Of a stretch of DNA of 64,000 nt, positions 24,624 through 34,168 are shown piece after piece. The DNA is taken from positions 930,001-994,000 of the forward strand of contig NZ_JALIRM010000001.1 in assembly GCF_022900255.1 (NCBI RefSeq). The letters are read 5' to 3'. A model generated the notes under the pieces. It was not told where the DNA came from and ran no database searches. It saw nothing but the letters and a program-made list of their open reading frames with translations. The DNA comes from Lederbergia wuyishanensis (GTDB lineage: Bacteria > Bacillota > Bacilli > Bacillales > Bacillaceae_C). The position numbers were made by a program, and so were the translations under genes. Positions within the stretch are counted from its first letter, which is position 1, and each line of letters starts with the position of its first letter.

Positions 24624-25742
24624 TTATCTTTTTTGTGCTTCTTCTACAATTGCTACAACCATTTCTGCTAGTTTCCCAAGCTCTTCAATTGGCATCCGTT
24701 CGTTAGTCGTATGAATTTCTTCATATCCGACAGAAAGATTAACAGTAGGGATATTGAAACCAGCAATGACATTTGCATCACTGCCTCCCCCACTCTTTAA
24801 CAATTCTGGTTTACGACCGATTTTTAATGCAGCCTTTTTCGCCACTTCGACTACTTCATCACCATCAGAATATTTAAATCCTGGATACATGACTTCAATT
24901 TCTACATCGGCAGAACCGCCCATTTCTTTAGCAGCTTCTTCAAATGCTTCTTTCATTTTGGCAACTTGAGCTTGCATCTTCTCATTTACAAGAGATCTAG
25001 CTTCTGCCAAGACGATTGCTTGGTCAGCTACAATATTTGTAGCTTGTCCACCTTCAAAACGGCCAATATTAGCAGTCGTTTCTTCATCTATACGGCCAAG
25101 CGGCATTCTAGCGATTGCTTTTGCAGCAATAGTAATAGCGGAAATTCCTTTTTCAGGCGCTACGCCCGCATGAGCGGTTTTACCATGAATGACTGCCTTA
25201 ATTTTCGCTTGTGTAGGAGCAGCAACGATAATATTGCCTACTTTTTCATCACTATCAAGAGCAAATCCATATTTTGCTTTGACGAGAGAAGAGTCAAGGG
25301 CTTTTGCCCCGACAAGTCCAGATTCTTCTCCTACTGTAATAATAATTTGAATATCACCGTGGTCAATGTTTTGCTCCTTCAATACTTTAATGGATTCCAA
25401 TAGGGCTGCAATTCCTGCTTTATCGTCAGCTCCTAGAATGGTGGAACCATCTGTTACGACATAACCATCCTTAATGGAGGGCTTAATTCCTTTTCCAGGA
25501 ACTACGGTATCCATGTGACATGTAAAATAAATAGGAGTCGCATCTATATTTCCTTTCAAGTTACAAATTAAGTTCCCTGCACCATGCCCAGTCTTTTCCA
25601 TTGTGTCGTCTTCAATGACTTCCACATCTAGTTGTTGAAATTTTTCCTTTAATACCTTTGCAATTTCTGATTCATTCTTTGTCTCTGAATCAATTTGAAC
25701 TAATTCAAGAAATTCATCTAATAGTCTTTGTTCGTTAATCAT
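24624..25742 (-). CDS. yqjE: M20-family zinc peptidase (PepT-like, YqjE)
   Basis: 372 residues; YqjE of B. subtilis is about the same length and starts alike (MINEQRLLDEFLELVQIDSE). Zinc-binding motifs are TCHMDTVVPG, ILGADDKAGIAAL with the bridging Asp, and TVGEESGLVGAKAL with the catalytic Glu pair. A dimerisation domain follows (about residues 180-290), then GGGSDANVI and HTTNE. Substrates are probably small peptides or amino-acid conjugates. ATG 25742 lies 8 nt after GGAGG; earlier in-frame starts overlap the SD. Confidence 0.9.
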   Translation of the reverse strand: MINEQRLLDEFLELVQIDSETKNESEIAKVLKEKFQQLDVEVIEDDTMEKTGHGAGNLICNLKGNIDATPIYFTCHMDTVVPGKGIKPSIKDGYVVTDGSTILGADDKAGIAALLESIKVLKEQNIDHGDIQIIITVGEESGLVGAKALDSSLVKAKYGFALDSDEKVGNIIVAAPTQAKIKAVIHGKTAHAGVAPEKGISAITIAAKAIARMPLGRIDEETTANIGRFEGGQATNIVADQAIVLAEARSLVNEKMQAQVAKMKEAFEEAAKEMGGSADVEIEVMYPGFKYSDGDEVVEVAKKAALKIGRKPELLKSGGGSDANVIAGFNIPTVNLSVGYEEIHTTNERMPIEELGKLAEMVVAIVEEAQKR

Positions 25743-25857
25743 TTGCATTTCCTCCAATTTTTCAATGATGTCATATATAAGGGATTAAGTTTGCAAAAAC
25801 GGCACATTAAGTTGGCATGTTTCTTTGCTGCTCTTAACTGAACTGTTTAAAATTTGA

Positions 25858-27414
25858 TTATAAAGGAATATTACCGTGTTTTTTATGAGGTCTATCTTCA
25901 GTTTTATTACGAAGCATTTCAAGAGCTTGGATTAATTTAATTCTGGTTTCGCGTGGATCGATGACATCATCCACCATCCCTCTTGCCGCCGCAACGTATG
26001 GATTTGCAACAGTTTCACGATACTCTTCCATTTTTTCCATTCTAGTTTTTTCAGGATCTTCACTTTTCGAAATTTCACGAGCGAAAATTATATTTGCCGC
26101 TCCATGAGGTCCCATTACGGCGATTTCCGCATTTGGCCAAGCGAAAACGAGATCTGCCCCTATTGCCTTACTGTTAAGGGCTACATATGCCCCCCCATAC
26201 GCTTTCCGTAATATGACCGTAATTTTTGGAACAGTTGCTTCTGAATAAGCGTATAGAATTTTTGCTCCATGCCTTATGATACCGCCATGCTCTTGTTTAA
26301 TACCAGGGAAAAAACCAGTAACATCTTCAAACGTAATTATCGGTATATTAAAAGAATCACAAAAACGAATAAATCTGGAAGCCTTATCCGATGAATCAAT
26401 ATCAAGACTGCCCGCCATAAACTTCGGCTGATTACAAACTAGGCCAACTGATTCGCCACGAATTCTGGCAAATCCAACGACAATATTTTTTGCAAACTCT
26501 TTATGTACTTCAAAAAAAGAATGATCATCTACAATTTGATTTATCACGATTCTTACATCATACGGTCTTACAGGATCAAAAGGAATAAGCTCTAGTATTT
26601 CGGGTCGCAAGTCTTCCCGGCCATCCCAGTCTGTGATAGCTGGTTTTTCATTATGATTTTGCGGTAAATAGTCCAAAAGAGTACGAACCATTGTCAACAC
26701 CTCTTTTTCACTACTTCCCCTAAAATGAGCATTCCCGCTTATAGAATTATGTACTTTTGATCCACCTAAATTTTCGGATGAAATTTTTTCGCCGGTTACT
26801 GTTTCAATCACTTTTGGACCAGTAATAAACATTTGGCTCGTACTGTCTACCATAAATACAAAATCGGTAATAGCTGGTGAATAAACGGCTCCGCCAGCGC
26901 AAGGTCCCATAATAACTGAAATTTGCGGAATGACTCCGGAATAAATGGCATTGCGATAAAAAACATGTCCATATCCATCAAGAGAAACAACGCCTTCTTG
27001 TATTCTTGCACCCCCAGAATCGTTTAAACCGATAAACGGAGCGCCACTTTTTACGGCAAGGTCCATTGCTTTAGCTATTTTTTCAGCATGCATTTCACCC
27101 AATGCCCCACCAAATACGGTAAAATCTTGTGAAAATAAAAATATAAGCCTACCATTTATTTTACCATAACCAGTTACTACACCATCACCAGGATGCTTCA
27201 CATTTTCCAATCCAAAATCTGTTGAACGATGCTCAATAAATGGATTAAGTTCTACGAAGCTGCCGGGGTCTAGTAGGAGATCTATTCTTTCCCTTGCAGT
27301 AAGCTTTCCTTTGTCATGCTGCTTACGAATCCTTTCATCCCCGCCGCCGAGTTCAGCTCTTCTTCTTCTGTCGTATAAATCATTAATTTTCTCGTAAATA
27401 TCAGTCACTGTCAT
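25858..27414 (-). CDS. yqjD: Acyl-CoA carboxylase carboxyltransferase subunit (propionyl-CoA carboxylase beta, YqjD)
   Basis: 518 residues of the biotin-dependent carboxyltransferase family: MTVTDIYEKINDL, HDKGKLTARERIDLLLDPGSF, GDGVVTGYGKINGR, then two crotonase-type halves with GGARIQEGV and GCCAGGAVYSPA-like (GPCAGGAVYSPAITDF) oxyanion-hole regions, and AYGGAYVALNSK in the second half. It probably makes methylmalonyl-CoA from propionyl-CoA. A decarboxylase role (MmdA) is possible but the needed membrane subunits are absent. No dedicated biotin carboxylase is adjacent; AccC/AccB at 54.6-56.5 kb could serve. It overlaps the epimerase gene by 14 bp. Confidence 0.9.
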   Translation of the reverse strand: MTVTDIYEKINDLYDRRRRAELGGGDERIRKQHDKGKLTARERIDLLLDPGSFVELNPFIEHRSTDFGLENVKHPGDGVVTGYGKINGRLIFLFSQDFTVFGGALGEMHAEKIAKAMDLAVKSGAPFIGLNDSGGARIQEGVVSLDGYGHVFYRNAIYSGVIPQISVIMGPCAGGAVYSPAITDFVFMVDSTSQMFITGPKVIETVTGEKISSENLGGSKVHNSISGNAHFRGSSEKEVLTMVRTLLDYLPQNHNEKPAITDWDGREDLRPEILELIPFDPVRPYDVRIVINQIVDDHSFFEVHKEFAKNIVVGFARIRGESVGLVCNQPKFMAGSLDIDSSDKASRFIRFCDSFNIPIITFEDVTGFFPGIKQEHGGIIRHGAKILYAYSEATVPKITVILRKAYGGAYVALNSKAIGADLVFAWPNAEIAVMGPHGAANIIFAREISKSEDPEKTRMEKMEEYRETVANPYVAAARGMVDDVIDPRETRIKLIQALEMLRNKTEDRPHKKHGNIPL

Positions 27415-27823
27415 TCTCCTTCAGTGGCTTTTTTTCACATATTTCGTACAATACTCCATGGGCCGATTTTGGATGTAGGAAGGCGATCAATGCTCCACCT
27501 GCTCCTTCTTTCGGTACTTCATTCAACATTTGGATGCCATTGTTTTTGAGATCTGAAATTCGATTTTCTATAGAATCTACCTTTAATGCAATGTGATGAA
27601 TACCCTCACCGCGTTTTTCGATAAATTTTGCTATAGCACCATTTGAATTTGTAGGCTCCAATAATTCTATCCTAACATTTATTGCATCCAAAAAAGCAAC
27701 TTTCACATGTTCTGAATCGACGTTTTCAATTGCTGAACATGTAAACCCAAGAACATTTTCATAAAAAGGAAGGGATTCTTCCAATGACCGTACCGCAATT
27801 CCAATGTGATCAACGTTTTTCAT
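27401..27823 (-). CDS. mce: Methylmalonyl-CoA epimerase
   Basis: 140 residues of the glyoxalase/VOC fold: VDHIGIAVRSLEESLPFYEN with a metal His, VRIELLEPT with metal Glu, GEGIHHIALKVDSI with His, and LHPKSAHGVLYEIC with the last Glu. It interconverts the S and R epimers of methylmalonyl-CoA between the carboxylase just downstream and MutAB. ATG 27823 follows GGAGG; the in-frame TTG at 27835 overlaps the SD. Confidence 0.92.
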   Translation of the reverse strand: MKNVDHIGIAVRSLEESLPFYENVLGFTCSAIENVDSEHVKVAFLDAINVRIELLEPTNSNGAIAKFIEKRGEGIHHIALKVDSIENRISDLKNNGIQMLNEVPKEGAGGALIAFLHPKSAHGVLYEICEKKPLKENDSD

Positions 27824-27983
27824 AAAAACCTCCAAAGAAATAAAAGTTTTGAAAGTCTTATATAATCTTCGACATTTCCCTCCACCAATCCTGCTAATCC
27901 TTTTTTAGTAAATCAAAGATTGTCTCAATTGCAATTTCAAGATAATATATTAGTAAATACGTTTAATGTAGGGGTGCATTATA

Positions 27984-28076
27984 TTGTCCAATAAAAAATT
28001 TCAACGAATTATCGTCTATCTAATGCTTTTCTCTATGATTGCTACTACCATCATAGCTGGACTATCTTTTTTATAA
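27984..28076 (+). CDS. prli42: Prli42-type stressosome-associated membrane miniprotein
   Basis: Only 30 residues: LSNKKFQRIIVYLMLFSMIA, then TTIIAGLSFL. The pattern is a basic N-terminus (NKKxxRIIV), one transmembrane helix and a terminal FL, as in Listeria Prli42 and its Firmicute relatives, which anchor the stressosome at the membrane. The start is TTG with AGGGGTG 7 nt upstream; TAA is at 28074-28076 and a terminator follows directly. It is too short for ordinary gene calling. The call rests on remembered family sequence and good translation signals. Confidence 0.82.
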   Translation: MSNKKFQRIIVYLMLFSMIATTIIAGLSFL

Positions 28077-28077
28077 T

Positions 28078-28119
28078 TTAAAAGGTGAGGCTCTCCTAAT
28101 CGGAGGATCTCACCTTTTT
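28078..28119. terminator. Bidirectional terminator between prli42 and the L,D-transpeptidase gene
   Basis: AAAGGTGAG (28081-28089) pairs with CTCACCTTT (28109-28117), with an inner CTCC/GGAG stem, then a T run; A/T-rich on both sides. Confidence 0.8.
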
Positions 28120-28625
28120 CATATAATAATTCCTATTTCGTATGCCAAGCTTTCAAAGGAATTATCCGAATTAACGATAAGTACTTTTGACCCGATAAGT
28201 ATTTGAGTATATAAAATTTCGAGTTGATTTCTCGGAAGTCTTATACAACCTTCAGATATATACTTGCCAATTGAGGAAGGGTCATTAGTTCCATGCATTC
28301 CGTAAATTCTTCCATCAGTCCCTAATGCATCAATTCCTATCCATCTTGATCCAAGTGGATTTTGTGGATCACCGCCTGGAATATTCGCTTTACGATAGTA
28401 AGGATTTTCCGCCTTCACTTTTACTGTAAATAAACCTTCAGGAGTCAATTCATTCGTCTTTCCCGTTGCCACTTGTACAACAAATTGAACCTTTCCCTCA
28501 TTGACCCAGGCAAGTTTGTTTGTATGTTTGTTGACGATGACAAGTGAATCTCCAGGCAACACTTCTCTATCAAATGGCCAAAATGGAGAACTAATTAAAA
28601 GGAAAAGAGCAAAAAATAGATGCAT
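28119..28625 (-). CDS. L,D-transpeptidase (YkuD domain) with signal peptide
   Basis: 168 residues. The N-terminus MHLFFALFLLISSPFWPF is a signal peptide. The YkuD domain follows: LVIVNKHTNKLAWVNEGKVQ, GKTNELTPEGLFTVK, then the active site IYGMHGTNDPSSIGKYISEG and CIRL, with His and the nucleophilic Cys in the HGT-x(n)-SxGCIRL pattern. Such enzymes form 3-3 cross-links in peptidoglycan or act in the spore coat and cortex. There is no LysM domain. ATG 28625 is preferred, since AAAGG lies 9 nt upstream and touches the earlier ATG at 28634. Confidence 0.88.
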   Translation of the reverse strand: MHLFFALFLLISSPFWPFDREVLPGDSLVIVNKHTNKLAWVNEGKVQFVVQVATGKTNELTPEGLFTVKVKAENPYYRKANIPGGDPQNPLGSRWIGIDALGTDGRIYGMHGTNDPSSIGKYISEGCIRLPRNQLEILYTQILIGSKVLIVNSDNSFESLAYEIGIII

Positions 28626-28673
28626 GTTTATCATCCTTTTTCTTTATTTTATGAAAAAGGATTATTTTCATAC

Positions 28674-28713
28674 TAAAAAACCCTGTATAAAGTCTATTTG
28701 ACTTATACAGGGT
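28674..28713 (-). terminator. Terminator after brxB
   Basis: CCCTGTATAA (28681-28690) pairs perfectly with TTATACAGGG (28703-28712). On the minus strand it is followed by TTTTTT. Confidence 0.8.
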
Positions 28714-28721
28714 AAAATTTA

Positions 28722-29159
28722 TTATACTTCTTCGCAATATTGTTCGAAGTATTGCTGTAACTTATTTACAACAGACATCGGGTCATGCCCTTCAATTTCA
28801 TGACGCTCAACCATCGCACATATTTTTCCATCTTTTAGTAAAGCAAATGATGGAGAAGAAGGTGGATAATCAGTGAAATAGCTTCGAGCCTTAGCTGTAG
28901 CTTCTTTATCTTGACCAGCAAAAACTGTAACAAGATGGTCAGGACGTTTGTCATAATGTACGGAATGTGCAGCAGCTGGACGTGCAATTCCACCTGCACA
29001 ACCACAAACAGAATTAACCATAACGAGTGTAGTGCCTTTTTCTTCTAAAGCTGCTTCTACTTCCTCTGGTGTAGTTAATTGTGTATATCCTGATCTCTCC
29101 ATGTCTTCACGAGCTTGTATAACAATATCATTCATATATAAATTAAAATCGATATTCAT
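28722..29159 (-). CDS. brxB: Bacilliredoxin BrxB (YqiW)
   Basis: 145 residues, the exact length of B. subtilis YqiW. It removes bacillithiol from S-bacillithiolated proteins. The active site is the CGC motif in [15 protein letters not shown] (about residues 49-63) of a thioredoxin-like fold (DUF1094). ATG 29159 lies 8 nt after AAGGAG; the GTG at 29168 is in the SD. B. subtilis yqiW lies in the same chromosomal neighbourhood. Confidence 0.93.
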   Translation of the reverse strand: MNIDFNLYMNDIVIQAREDMERSGYTQLTTPEEVEAALEEKGTTLVMVNSVCGCAGGIARPAAAHSVHYDKRPDHLVTVFAGQDKEATAKARSYFTDYPPSSPSFALLKDGKICAMVERHEIEGHDPMSVVNKLQQYFEQYCEEV

Positions 29160-29279
29160 TTTTTCCACTCCTTTTTAATAACTATCGTTATCATAGCAAT
29201 ATTTCATACTGCATTTCAAATAATTTATTTTTTTGAAATAAATAGGTTTATTTTCGATGGAACTGGGTAAAATGAAACT

Positions 29280-29348
29280 ACATCTAGATCCATACCCCTA
29301 AACTCCCTAGATGTTTTTGGACAGCACGATTTAGCTGTCCTTTTTTTT
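29280..29348. terminator. Two successive hairpins at the 3' end of meaB
   Basis: Hairpin 1: ACATCTAG (29280-29287) with CTAGATGT (29307-29314). Hairpin 2: GGACAGC (29319-29325) with GCTGTCC (29334-29340), followed on the plus strand by eight T (29341-29348). Hairpin 2 overlaps the meaB stop. On the minus strand hairpin 1 precedes AGTTTCATTTT and may be the meaB terminator. The perfect T run points the other way, although no plus-strand gene ends here. Confidence 0.55.
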
Positions 29349-30356
29349 ATATTCTCGAAAGAGGGCATCAACTGCCTCAGAAACTGTAGCTTGATCATTT
29401 ATTATTTGATCTTCAATTTCGGGCAGCAACTTCCGTACATTTTTGTTGGAGAAAAAGTTTGTTTCTAAACGCTCTTTTATTAAAGAAAAGAGCCATTCCT
29501 TTACTTGCGATTGCCTCCGATCTTTAAATACCGTAGAAGACTGAATTACTTGAAAAAACTCCTGAATCCTCTTCCATATTTCATCAATACCTTCTCCCGT
29601 CAATGAAGAACACATGGTAGCTTTTGTTTCCCATCCGGCAGTTGAGGGCTGAATAAAGTGAAGGATTTGATTGTATTCACGCGTCGTTTTCTTAGCATTA
29701 TTAACATTCTCTCCATCCGCTTTATTCACTACAATCAAATCTACCAATTCTAATATTCCTTTTTTCATTCCTTGCAACTCATCACCTGCACCCGTTAACA
29801 CAAGCATTAGATAAAAGTCGACCATGCTTCTAACAATTGATTCACTTTGTCCAACACCTACAGTTTCCACGATTATGACGTTAAATCCAGCTGCTTCGCA
29901 AGCTAAGATGGATTCCCTCGTTTTTAAATGAACTCCTCCAAGCACGCCTCCTGAAGGAGAAGGACGGATAAATGCATTAGGATGTGTAGATAGTTTTTCC
30001 ATCCTTGTTTTATCCCCTAAAATACTACCACCATTAATTGTAGAACTTGGATCAACTGCTAGGACCGCTACACGGTATCCTTGCTCACACAATAAATAAC
30101 CAAATGTTTCAATGAAAGTACTTTTTCCCGCTCCTGGTACGCCTGTCACACCGATTCTAATCGTATTACCGGTATGAGGTAGAAGTTTTTGTAAAATGAT
30201 TTGGGCTTGTTCTTGATGGCGTATCGCACTACTTTCAATCAATGTTATTACTTTAGCTAATACAGCTCTGTCTTTATTCAATACGCCTTCTATCATTTTT
30301 TCCGGGGTTTCTTCATTCCTTACACGTTTCACAAATTTGAGCTTTTTTTCATTCAT
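29331..30356 (-). CDS. meaB: Methylmalonyl-CoA mutase-associated GTPase MeaB
   Basis: 341 residues of the ArgK/MeaB G3E-type GTPase family: Walker [10 protein letters not shown] near 79-87, VLAVDPSS with the switch Asp, [10 protein letters not shown], and [11 protein letters not shown] as the base-recognition motif. MeaB guards adenosylcobalamin loading and protects MutAB from inactivation. It overlaps the mutB end by 8 bp (it starts inside the last codons of mutB), so the operon is mutA-mutB-meaB. Confidence 0.94.
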   Translation of the reverse strand: MNEKKLKFVKRVRNEETPEKMIEGVLNKDRAVLAKVITLIESSAIRHQEQAQIILQKLLPHTGNTIRIGVTGVPGAGKSTFIETFGYLLCEQGYRVAVLAVDPSSTINGGSILGDKTRMEKLSTHPNAFIRPSPSGGVLGGVHLKTRESILACEAAGFNVIIVETVGVGQSESIVRSMVDFYLMLVLTGAGDELQGMKKGILELVDLIVVNKADGENVNNAKKTTREYNQILHFIQPSTAGWETKATMCSSLTGEGIDEIWKRIQEFFQVIQSSTVFKDRRQSQVKEWLFSLIKERLETNFFSNKNVRKLLPEIEDQIINDQATVSEAVDALFREYKKKDS

Positions 30357-32517
30357 CGGTTATGACCTCTTCCTCATATCCGAGTCTGGAATAAATTTCT
30401 TCAATCACTTTTTTAGCAGCTAACGGTATGACTGTACCTGGTCCGAAGATGGCAGAAACGCCTCTTTCCTTAAGAAATTCATAATCTTGTACAGGAATAA
30501 CTCCACCGACAACGACAATAATATCATCACGATTGCTTGCTTTTAGAGCGTTCAATAATTTTGGTACAAGCGTTTTATGACCTGCTGCCAGTGAACTGAC
30601 GCCAATGACATGGACATCATTTTCTGCTGCTTGTTTGGCTGTTTCTTCAGGTGTTTGAAAAAGTGGCCCAATATCTACATCAAATCCCAAATCAGCAAAG
30701 GCAGTGGCAATTACTTTTGCACCTCGATCGTGACCATCTTGTCCCATTTTGGCAATAAGGATTCGCGGTCGTCTTCCTTCATTTTCCAAAAATTCATCTG
30801 TCATTTCTTTTACAATCAAGATTTCTTTATCATCCGCAAAATTAGCGCTATATACACTATTTACGGAGCGTGTAAATGCACGATGCCTACCACAAACTTT
30901 TTCGATTGCTTCAGAAATCTCTCCAAGAGTCGCTCTGCACCTTGCAGCATCAATTGCAAGTTCTAATAAGTTCCCGTCACCTTTGGCTCCTGATGTTAAT
31001 GCTTCAAGTGAAGTACGGACTTTCTCCTCGTTTCGGTTCTTTTTAAGCATGTGCAATCGTTCTATTTGTTTCTGGCGAACCGCCTCATTGTCAATGTCTA
31101 ATATCTCAATGTGTGCGTCATCTTTAATCCGATAACGATTCACTCCAATAATGGTTTCTTTATTTGAATCAATATGTGCTTGTTTCCTAGCGGCTGCTTC
31201 CTCAATCCGCAGCTTCGGCAGTCCTGTTTCAATAGCTTTTGCCATACCGCCCAGCTCTTCTATTTCCTCAATATGTTTCCATGCACGTTCTATTAATTCA
31301 TTAGTCAACGACTCTACATAATAGGAACCGCCCCAAGGGTCGATAACATCCGTTATTCCAGTTTCTTCTTGAAGGTATAATTGGGTATTTCTTGCAATTC
31401 GAGCGGAAAAATCAGTAGGTAAAGCAATGGCTTCATCTAGGGCATTCGTATGCAAGGATTGTGTATGACCCATTGCTGCTGCATGTGCTTCTATTAAGGT
31501 TCGGACGACATTATTGTATGGGTCTTGTTCCGTTAAACTCCAGCCCGATGTCTGACTATGAGTTCGTAGCGCAAGTGATTTAGGATTTTGTGGCTGAAAC
31601 TGACTTAAAAGACTGGCCCACATTTTTCTAGCAGCGCGGAGCTTTGCTACTTCCATAAAATAATTCATTCCTATTCCCCAGAAAAAAGAGAGACGCGGTG
31701 CAAAATTATCTATTTTTATTCCTGCCTCTAACCCTGTTCTAACGTATTCCAAACCATTTGCGAGAGTATACGCTAGCTCCAAATCAGCAGGTGCACCAGC
31801 CTCCTGCATATGGTAGCCAGATATTGAAATACTATTAAATTTCGGCATATGTTTTGATGTATACTGAAATATATCTTTTATAATTCGCATCGACATTTCA
31901 GGAGGATAAATATACGTGTTACGCACCATATATTCTTTTAATATATCATTTTGAATTGTTCCTGAAAGTTGAGCTGTTTTAACACCTTGCTCCTCTGCTG
32001 CTACAATAAAAAATGCCATAATCGGTATAACCGCACCATTCATTGTCATCGAAACGGACATCTCGTCAAGCGGAATTCCTTCAAATAGTATTTTCATATC
32101 TAATACTGAATCAATTGCAACACCAGCTTTTCCTACATCTCCACCAACCCTTGGATGATCGGAATCATACCCTCTATGTGTAGCTAGATCAAATGCGACA
32201 GATAATCCTTTTTGTCCATTTGCTAGATTGCGTCTATAAAAAGCATTACTTTCTTCTGCTGTAGAATATCCAGCATATTGGCGGATTGTCCAGGGTCTGT
32301 TTACGTACATTGTTGCATATGGGCCACGGGTAAATGGAGGTAGGCCAGGCATATCATTAAGATGATCTAGGTTCTCCGCATCTTTTTTTGTATAGAAGGA
32401 TTTAACCTGTATTTTTTCATTTGTTTCAAATGATGATATGTGTTCGGGCTTATCTTTTCTTAAGTTTTCATTGAAATTAAATGGATGAATCTTTTGAAAA
32501 TCGGGCTTTTGTTTCAT
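30349..32517 (-). CDS. mutB: Methylmalonyl-CoA mutase large (catalytic) subunit
   Basis: 722 residues. Residues about 1-560 form the substrate-binding TIM barrel ([60 protein letters not shown]). About 590-720 is the cobalamin-binding domain with the DxHxxG signature in [18 protein letters not shown] and the downstream [15 protein letters not shown] loops (seen as [10 protein letters not shown] and VGGVIP). It converts (R)-methylmalonyl-CoA to succinyl-CoA. The start codon overlaps the mutA stop (TAATG) and meaB overlaps its end. Confidence 0.95.
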   Translation of the reverse strand: MKQKPDFQKIHPFNFNENLRKDKPEHISSFETNEKIQVKSFYTKKDAENLDHLNDMPGLPPFTRGPYATMYVNRPWTIRQYAGYSTAEESNAFYRRNLANGQKGLSVAFDLATHRGYDSDHPRVGGDVGKAGVAIDSVLDMKILFEGIPLDEMSVSMTMNGAVIPIMAFFIVAAEEQGVKTAQLSGTIQNDILKEYMVRNTYIYPPEMSMRIIKDIFQYTSKHMPKFNSISISGYHMQEAGAPADLELAYTLANGLEYVRTGLEAGIKIDNFAPRLSFFWGIGMNYFMEVAKLRAARKMWASLLSQFQPQNPKSLALRTHSQTSGWSLTEQDPYNNVVRTLIEAHAAAMGHTQSLHTNALDEAIALPTDFSARIARNTQLYLQEETGITDVIDPWGGSYYVESLTNELIERAWKHIEEIEELGGMAKAIETGLPKLRIEEAAARKQAHIDSNKETIIGVNRYRIKDDAHIEILDIDNEAVRQKQIERLHMLKKNRNEEKVRTSLEALTSGAKGDGNLLELAIDAARCRATLGEISEAIEKVCGRHRAFTRSVNSVYSANFADDKEILIVKEMTDEFLENEGRRPRILIAKMGQDGHDRGAKVIATAFADLGFDVDIGPLFQTPEETAKQAAENDVHVIGVSSLAAGHKTLVPKLLNALKASNRDDIIVVVGGVIPVQDYEFLKERGVSAIFGPGTVIPLAAKKVIEEIYSRLGYEEEVITDE

Positions 32518-33935
32518 TAAAATTCCCCGCTTTCACTTTTTTCAGCAAGTCTAACTAATTCTAATGGTTCAATTTTTATTACATCGTCTTTCATTCGGTA
32601 ATGATGTTTAGGTTTTTGTAATGATTTTATATTTGAATCTAGTCTAAAGGCATTAACTCCAATCATTAATTGTTCTTTTGTTTGTAGATCTTCGATTCTT
32701 TTCTTCAGTGTCTCTTTCACTTTGTCCTGTAACCAGCCACTCTCTAAAACTGAATAGATACCACCTTTACTATCAATCATTTGAAATAGCTCCCAAGCCT
32801 TTTCAACTAGATTAAAGGTTAATGTTTCAATATAAAAAGAGCCTCCAGCAGGATCGATTACTTTATCTAGATAGCTTTCTTCTCGGAACAGTAATTGGGT
32901 ATTACGAGCAATTCTCATCGCAAACTGATCTGAAGGATTGGAAACGCTGTTAAATGGCGTTACATGTAAATAGTCAACTCCACCGATTACTGCGGCAAAA
33001 GCTTCATTTCCTGAACGTAAAATATTCGTGTATGGATCTAATAATGATTTTGTGAAAGCAGATGTTTCTGCACTTATCACTGGAACACTTTGTTCAGGAG
33101 GAACCTGATATGCGCAAGCGATTGTTTTCCATAGTGATCGAAATGCTCTTAATTTAGCAATTTCCATAAAGAAGTTGTTTCCAATCGAAAAATGAAATAT
33201 CATTTTTGAGATTGCTTCATACGGTTCCCAGCCACTTTTTCTCAATTCTTCGATATAAAATACTGCTTCCGATAAAGTAATTGCAAGTTCTTGAACTGCA
33301 TTTGCCCCACTATGATGATATGAGGAACTATCAATCAAAATGGTTCGCAAACTAGGATATTTTTCGTCTAACTTCGAAAGATTTTCTTTCCATTCTATCC
33401 ACGTTTGCCCTTCTTGTTTATATAAGTGCCCTTGCTCAAGCTGAGATGAAATCATATCAACAGCTACGGAACCAAATACGTGATTAGTATTCATTAGTAA
33501 TAGTCTACGTGCAATGATTTGAAAATTACATTTAGAAAATAGTAATAATGGGGTGCAACTTAAATCAAAAATCTTGTTTATTTCAGTAAAGTCTAATTGT
33601 TGTAAATCGTGAAAATTATCTACATCAAAAGAAACAGTTTCTTGTCCTAGTTCTTTCGCTTCCACCAAATGTTGCTTAAGTTCATTCCAATTCGAACTGC
33701 ATAGTTTTTGTGAAATCTTCCAATTGTTGTTTGGTGGAGACCCGCAAATAAACGCATCTTCTAATCTATTTTTTACATCTTTAATAGTATAAATAGGAGA
33801 TAATTTAATTCCTTCATACGTTTCATTATAAAGCGTTTCCAAAGAATCGCTTTTTAACGTTTTTAAAACGATTTTTTCCCATTCTTCATAGCTAGCTTTT
33901 GAAAAAAAGGCATTTTTATTTTCACGGATGGACAT
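32517..33935 (-). CDS. mutA: Methylmalonyl-CoA mutase small subunit, barrel only
   Basis: 472 residues homologous to the mutase barrel ([70 protein letters not shown]). It lacks the catalytic-subunit cobalamin domain: the protein ends soon after the barrel and linker ([11 protein letters not shown]), whereas classical small subunits are over 600 residues and keep a degenerate B12 fold. It probably serves as the structural heterodimer partner. ATG 33935 lies 7 nt after GGGGGG; the upstream in-frame start at 33962 is rejected. Confidence 0.9.
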   Translation of the reverse strand: MSIRENKNAFFSKASYEEWEKIVLKTLKSDSLETLYNETYEGIKLSPIYTIKDVKNRLEDAFICGSPPNNNWKISQKLCSSNWNELKQHLVEAKELGQETVSFDVDNFHDLQQLDFTEINKIFDLSCTPLLLFSKCNFQIIARRLLLMNTNHVFGSVAVDMISSQLEQGHLYKQEGQTWIEWKENLSKLDEKYPSLRTILIDSSSYHHSGANAVQELAITLSEAVFYIEELRKSGWEPYEAISKMIFHFSIGNNFFMEIAKLRAFRSLWKTIACAYQVPPEQSVPVISAETSAFTKSLLDPYTNILRSGNEAFAAVIGGVDYLHVTPFNSVSNPSDQFAMRIARNTQLLFREESYLDKVIDPAGGSFYIETLTFNLVEKAWELFQMIDSKGGIYSVLESGWLQDKVKETLKKRIEDLQTKEQLMIGVNAFRLDSNIKSLQKPKHHYRMKDDVIKIEPLELVRLAEKSESGEF

Positions 33936-33995
33936 TGAACAACCCCCCATCAATTTCAGCACTATCTTTATTTTAGTACATTAGTTAAACTTGAG

Positions 33996-34038
33996 CAAAA
34001 AAATAAAAAGAAGCTGTCACTATGTAGTAACAAGCTTC
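33996..34038 (-). terminator. Terminator after bkdB
   Basis: On the minus strand GAAGCTTGTTACTA (34025-34038) pairs with TAGTGACAGCTTC (34010-34022) with one bulge and one G-U, followed by TTTTTATTTTTTT. It separates the bkd operon from mutAB. Confidence 0.7.
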
Positions 34039-34168
34039 ATAATAGCTATTTGTATGTTTAGAAATAAAGGTTCTTGAATCCTGCAAGTCAATACTAAACT
34101 GGATATTCACCCAAAGTTAGGAATCCAAGTCCCAAGATGAAAATACATATGTGGTTCAAAATGGTTCT

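Noticed and set aside
24966-25403. 145-residue plus-strand frame inside yqjE
   Set aside because: It is antisense to a well-conserved M20 peptidase gene; its Ser/Cys/Asn-rich composition is typical of a shadow frame.
30610-31135. Long plus-strand frames inside mutB
   Set aside because: They are antisense to the conserved mutase; no SD and no recognisable domain.
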